The notes under the pieces were generated by a model, which did no database searches, was not told the DNA's origin, and worked only from the letters and a program-made list of their open reading frames with translations. Below are positions 5,020 to 8,129 of a DNA stretch of 8,129 nt, one piece after another; position 1 is the stretch's first letter; the number at the start of each line of letters is the position of its first letter. Origin of the DNA: Myxococcota bacterium (GTDB lineage: Bacteria > Myxococcota_A > UBA9160 > PR03); assembly GCA_030066475.1 (NCBI GenBank), contig JASJBO010000336.1:1-8129 (forward strand), read 5' to 3'. A program made the translations under genes and the position numbers.

Positions 5020-7680
5020 CTAGCGCCTCGCCGAGGTCACACGCCGGACGGAGCAGACGTTGTCGAACCAGTTCTGCCCGCCCACGAGCGGCTGCGGGTT
5101 GATCGGGAGCACGTGGTTGAGCGCCTGACCGTTGCCGACGCCGCCTCGCTCCCGCGACCACCACAGGTCTTCGCGAAGTTTGCCTGCGACGGCGCCGTCG
5201 GAAGTGGCATCGGCCGCACGTGCCGTCGTGCCCTGCTCCCAGTGCCCCGCGTGATGCGCGCACGAGATCACGCGCGGATGCTGACCGGGGACGATCCGCA
5301 CCTGATTGCGGAGCGTGCCGACCACTTCGGTCTCGCCGCTTCGATCCGTCCGGCCCTTCGGCCGGCCGATCGTGATCTCGACCCAGTCTCCCGTTACGAC
5401 GCCCAGCCTGGCCGCGGTCTCGGGCGCCATCCAGGCATGATTGGTGTGCGCGATCTCGCTGGCATAGGCCCAGCTGGCAGAGCGGCCCTGCGTATGCACG
5501 TTCCACTTGAAGGTGGTGAAGACGTATTCGTCATCGTCGAGGTGTTCGTGCTCGGGCACCCGGAAGTAGAGCGGTCGCGGCTGCGCATTCGGGTCGTCGA
5601 GCGGCAGGCCCGTCTTCTCGGCCGCGAGCGGGAAGACGGGGTCATCGACCATGATGGTCCGCGTCGGCGTATCGAAGCCGCGGACCGCGCGTCCGTCGCG
5701 CAGGATGCCGACCGGCTTCTCGTCTTGGGTCTTGCCGGTGCTCCGGTAGACGAGGCCGGTCTCCGCATCGATGTGCGTGCCCTCGAGCTCCTGCTCTGTC
5801 AACGGTCGCTCGTAGAGCTCGTAGTCGAGCGGGCGATTCTCATCCTGCCAGATCCCGTCGCGCTTCAGGTCTTCCCAATCGATGGGCAGTGCCGAGTACC
5901 ACTCGCGATAGAAGTCCTCGAGGTCATCGAACGCGAAATGGCGCTCCATCCCGCCGCCGATGCGAAGGGCGAGCTGTTGCCAGATCCACTGTGCGGGCCG
6001 CGCCTCGCCGCGGGGCTCGACCAGCGGCTGGCGGATGCCGGTGTAGGGCCGCAGGCCGTAGCTGTTGGTCGAGTGGGCGTCCCAGCGCTCGAGCGCCGTC
6101 GCGTCGGGCAGGATGATGTCGGCGAGCGCCGTCTGCTCGCCGTAGCTGATGTCGATCGCCACATGGAAGGGGATCAGCGACTCGTCTTCGAGCACCTCCC
6201 GCGCGAGGTCCGTCTCCGGAAAGCCGTAGGCAGCGCCCAGCGTAAAGGACATGTAGGCGCCGACCTTCTGTCGCCCCTCCTTGATGTAGGGATAGACCAG
6301 CTGGCCGACGCGCATCGGATACCAGTGCCACGACAGCGGGTACTCGGAAGGCGTCGCCAGCTCGCCGTAGTACTTCGACTGCCAGGCCTCCGGGAATGCC
6401 GCGACCCGGGCCTGCACCTCCTCGGGCAGCGTCGCGAACGCGCGCGTCCCGGGCTTCCATGGCTCCGGCCCGGCGGGCCTCGGCGCGGGCTGCTCGAGCA
6501 CCGGCAGTCCCTCCTGTCCGTACCGGTTCTTCCACATCCGCAGCGTCGAGAGACAGAAGCCGCCGGGCCTGCCGACATTGCCCACGAGAACGTCGAGCAT
6601 GCGGATGGCCCGGTCTGCCTGGACGCCGTTGTAGTGCTTGGCGGACCCGCGATTCGACAGCGTGCAGCACGCCGGCGCCGCCTGGGCGAACTCGCGTGCG
6701 AGGCGTCGGATGTCCGCCGCCGCAACACCGCTCTCTGCCTCGGCGAACTCGGGCGTGTAGGGCGCGAGCAGCGGCGGCAGGTCTTCGTAGGGCATGTTGG
6801 CCCAGCGCCGCCAGAAGAGCTCGTCCGCCAGGCCCTCGCCGACGATCACGTGCGCCATCGCGAGGGCGATGGCCCCGTCCGATGCCGGCGCCACCGGGAA
6901 GTACTCGTCGGAGACGCAGGCCGTCGCGGAAGGACGGACGTCGAACGTGACGAGCCGTGCGCCTCGATCCACGCGCGCGTCCATCAATCGCTTGCGCAGG
7001 TACTGACCGCCCTGGTGTGCCTCCATGGGGTTGGCGCCGAAGTTGAGCACCAGCTGCGTGCTTTCGACGTCCTGGCTCTCCCACTCGAACTCGCGGCCGT
7101 AGAAGCTCATCAGGGGGACGCGGCGGTTGCTGCTGCAGATCGAGCGCCGGTTCAGGCGATTCGGGGTCCCATAGGCGTCGGTGAAGCGCTTGCTGAAGCC
7201 CTTGGTCTTGTCCCGCCCATAATGGAAGACGAAGTGCTCGGGCGTGCCCGCTTCGCGAAGCGCGCGCAGGCGCCCCGCGACCTCGTCCAGCGCCTCGTCC
7301 CAGGAGATCCGTTCCCAGTTGCCCGAGCCGCGCGGACCGATGCGCCGCAGGGGATGGAGCAGACGCTCCTCGTCCTCGGTGGCCTCGATGAGCCCGTTCG
7401 CCTTGCTGCAGATCGTGCCCTGGCTGTTGGGATCGTTCGGGTTGCCTTCGATCAGCCGGACGCGGCCATCCTGCACCCAGCCGATCACCCCGCAGTGCGT
7501 CGTGCACCCGAAGCAGATCGTCGGCTTCGCCACTGCGCGTCGGTAGTCGAGGGGACCCGGGTTCGAACCGATGGGGTCCGTGGTCGGCCGCCCCTTCGCA
7601 CAGGCGATCCAGCCCGGCGCCGTCAGCGTGGCGACCGCGCCTGCGGACAGCCGGATGAACTCGCGTCGCCGGAGACCCAC
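5020..7680 (-). CDS. Tat-exported molybdopterin oxidoreductase, catalytic subunit (DMSO reductase superfamily, PsrA/PhsA/ArrA-like)
   Basis: This 886-residue enzyme has a twin-arginine signal near the N-terminus (R-R-E-F-I-R at residues 5-10, then an Ala-rich stretch), so it is exported folded. An N-terminal [4Fe-4S] site follows, formed by C56-x2-C59-x3-C63 and C91. In the next domain SICSSN places Cys182 as the likely molybdenum ligand, close to the Cys173 recalled for PsrA. The C-terminal dinucleotide-binding domain begins near residue 700 (L-Y-F-R-V-P-E-H) and contains SCAHHAGHWEQG. The length exceeds that recalled for PsrA/PhsA (about 760) and is nearer ArrA. The extra sequence is largely residues 600-700. 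The electron acceptor or donor (polysulfide, thiosulfate, tetrathionate, arsenic or other) cannot be named. GTG 7680 is chosen: AGAGG (7689-7693) lies 8 bases upstream, and the Tat motif follows at once. An open frame continues to 8100, but it overlaps the Fe-S subunit and encodes no family sequence. Confidence 0.93.
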   Translation of the reverse strand: MGLRRREFIRLSAGAVATLTAPGWIACAKGRPTTDPIGSNPGPLDYRRAVAKPTICFGCTTHCGVIGWVQDGRVRLIEGNPNDPNSQGTICSKANGLIEATEDEERLLHPLRRIGPRGSGNWERISWDEALDEVAGRLRALREAGTPEHFVFHYGRDKTKGFSKRFTDAYGTPNRLNRRSICSSNRRVPLMSFYGREFEWESQDVESTQLVLNFGANPMEAHQGGQYLRKRLMDARVDRGARLVTFDVRPSATACVSDEYFPVAPASDGAIALAMAHVIVGEGLADELFWRRWANMPYEDLPPLLAPYTPEFAEAESGVAAADIRRLAREFAQAAPACCTLSNRGSAKHYNGVQADRAIRMLDVLVGNVGRPGGFCLSTLRMWKNRYGQEGLPVLEQPAPRPAGPEPWKPGTRAFATLPEEVQARVAAFPEAWQSKYYGELATPSEYPLSWHWYPMRVGQLVYPYIKEGRQKVGAYMSFTLGAAYGFPETDLAREVLEDESLIPFHVAIDISYGEQTALADIILPDATALERWDAHSTNSYGLRPYTGIRQPLVEPRGEARPAQWIWQQLALRIGGGMERHFAFDDLEDFYREWYSALPIDWEDLKRDGIWQDENRPLDYELYERPLTEQELEGTHIDAETGLVYRSTGKTQDEKPVGILRDGRAVRGFDTPTRTIMVDDPVFPLAAEKTGLPLDDPNAQPRPLYFRVPEHEHLDDDEYVFTTFKWNVHTQGRSASWAYASEIAHTNHAWMAPETAARLGVVTGDWVEITIGRPKGRTDRSGETEVVGTLRNQVRIVPGQHPRVISCAHHAGHWEQGTTARAADATSDGAVAGKLREDLWWSRERGGVGNGQALNHVLPINPQPLVGGQNWFDNVCSVRRVTSARR

Positions 7681-7685
7681 GCGGC

Positions 7686-8129
7686 CTACCTCTGCTCGTA
7701 GATCGGATCGGGGTCGGCCGGGTCGAGCGCCGCACCTCGATTCAGGTGCTCGCCCTCGAAGCCGGCCAGCCCGATGTAGCGGACGTTCGCCTTGAGGTCC
7801 GTCGCCCTCGGACCAGCGAGCGGCTGCGGGTCGTGCGGCTGCCGGAGCCGTTCGATGGACTCGCTGCCGCGCTCCCCGTAGATCAGGGTATCCGTGGGGC
7901 AGGCCCGCACGCAGGCGGGATCCATGCCCACCGCGAGGCTCTCGGGATCGCCGGTGCACGCCGACTCGCTGAAGACGGGGACGAAGGCATAGGTCTTGTC
8001 GTCTGGGCGGGGCAGCCAGCGAACACGCAGCCGGAACTCTCCGAGCGGCACATCGTGTGCCGTCTTGCACGCGACGCTGCAGGCATGGCAGCCGATGCAT
8101 CGGCGGAGGTCGACGAGGAACTCGCCGTC
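7686..8129 (-). CDS. 4Fe-4S electron-transfer subunit of the molybdoenzyme, partial (5' end outside window)
   Basis: The final 147 residues are visible; the frame is open to the window edge and stops at TAG 7688-7686. Residues counted from the edge show C11-x2-C14-x2-C17-x3-C21 followed by K-T-A-H-D-V-P-L-G-E-F. This is the first cluster module of PsrB/DmsB-type subunits. A last-module sequence follows: C58-T-G-D61, then 11 residues to C73-V-R-A-C77-P and L-I-Y-G-E. In PsrB/DmsB two further modules lie between these, and they are missing here. The second Cys of the last module is Asp61. The protein should pass electrons between the catalytic subunit and a membrane or soluble partner, crossing the membrane with the Tat-bearing catalytic subunit. 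The catalytic gene starts 5 bases after its stop, and no membrane anchor gene is visible. The few residues beyond the window edge are unknown. Confidence 0.85.
   Translation of the reverse strand, partial: DGEFLVDLRRCIGCHACSVACKTAHDVPLGEFRLRVRWLPRPDDKTYAFVPVFSESACTGDPESLAVGMDPACVRACPTDTLIYGERGSESIERLRQPHDPQPLAGPRATDLKANVRYIGLAGFEGEHLNRGAALDPADPDPIYEQR

Noticed and set aside
5350..5365. CCGGCC-CTTC-GGCCGG hairpin
   Set aside because: It lies inside the molybdoenzyme coding sequence (Gly-Arg-Pro-Lys-Gly-Arg codons) and is explained by codon composition.
5113..7701. Very long plus-strand open frame (862 codons) antisense to the molybdoenzyme gene
   Set aside because: Its translation has no recognisable domain, while the opposite strand encodes a complete molybdopterin oxidoreductase. 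Long antisense frames are expected in GC-rich genes because stop codons are rare in the mirrored frame.
7681..8100. N-terminal extension of the molybdoenzyme frame to an ATG at 8100
   Set aside because: It overlaps the Fe-S subunit in another frame and its translation is Arg-rich without family sequence. The Tat motif directly after GTG 7680 and its ribosome site fix the true start.
1..8129. tRNA, rRNA, CRISPR array, insertion sequence or attachment site
   Set aside because: I saw no direct-repeat arrays, terminal inverted repeats with a transposase, or cloverleaf-like sequence. Nearly all bases are accounted for by protein-coding genes.

Overview
The window is a GC-rich, gene-dense bacterial segment, estimated by eye at about 70% G+C, with G or C at most third codon positions. 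Gene content (aromatic-ring hydroxylase, WS/DGAT acyltransferase, crotonase, Tat-exported molybdoenzyme) and codon bias fit an environmental proteobacterium-like lineage such as Myxococcota, Binatota or a related group. The sequence alone does not fix the taxon. No gene-free stretch exceeds 300 bases; the longest gap is 64 bases (2003-2066).

The left part (1-3984) reads rightward. It holds the C-terminal end of an MhpA-type FAD monooxygenase (1-513), a WS/DGAT-family acyltransferase (569-2002), a TetR-family repressor (2067-2669), a crotonase-fold enzyme (2699-3544) and a short Doc/Fic-like protein (3592-3984). A perfect 17-bp palindrome overlaps the predicted -10 box just upstream of the TetR gene. 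The predicted transcription start falls on the regulator's GTG codon, so the repressor looks leaderless and self-repressing. The crotonase gene lies 29 bases downstream of it with a good ribosome site, so the two probably share a transcript. Together the first four genes suggest acyl-CoA and aromatic or lipid catabolism under an acyl-CoA-responsive type of repressor; the ligand is unknown. The Doc-like gene appears to lack its usual N-terminus, the core-motif Asn and an antitoxin partner, and looks like an orphan remnant.

The right part (3987-8129) reads leftward as one compact operon. In transcription order it encodes a 4Fe-4S electron-transfer subunit (5' end outside the window), a Tat-exported molybdopterin oxidoreductase of the DMSO reductase superfamily, and a secreted transglutaminase-like protein. 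The gaps are 5 and 4 bases. The two halves of the window converge with stop codons only 2 bases apart.

The most distinctive points are the reduced Fe-S subunit (two central cluster modules missing, one ligand Cys replaced by Asp) and the coupling of an exported molybdoenzyme to a periplasmic transglutaminase. Others are the operator, promoter and leaderless start of the TetR gene, and a crotonase lacking one of the two classical catalytic glutamates. Nothing here proves a new system. The molybdoenzyme operon is the best candidate for undescribed biochemistry.
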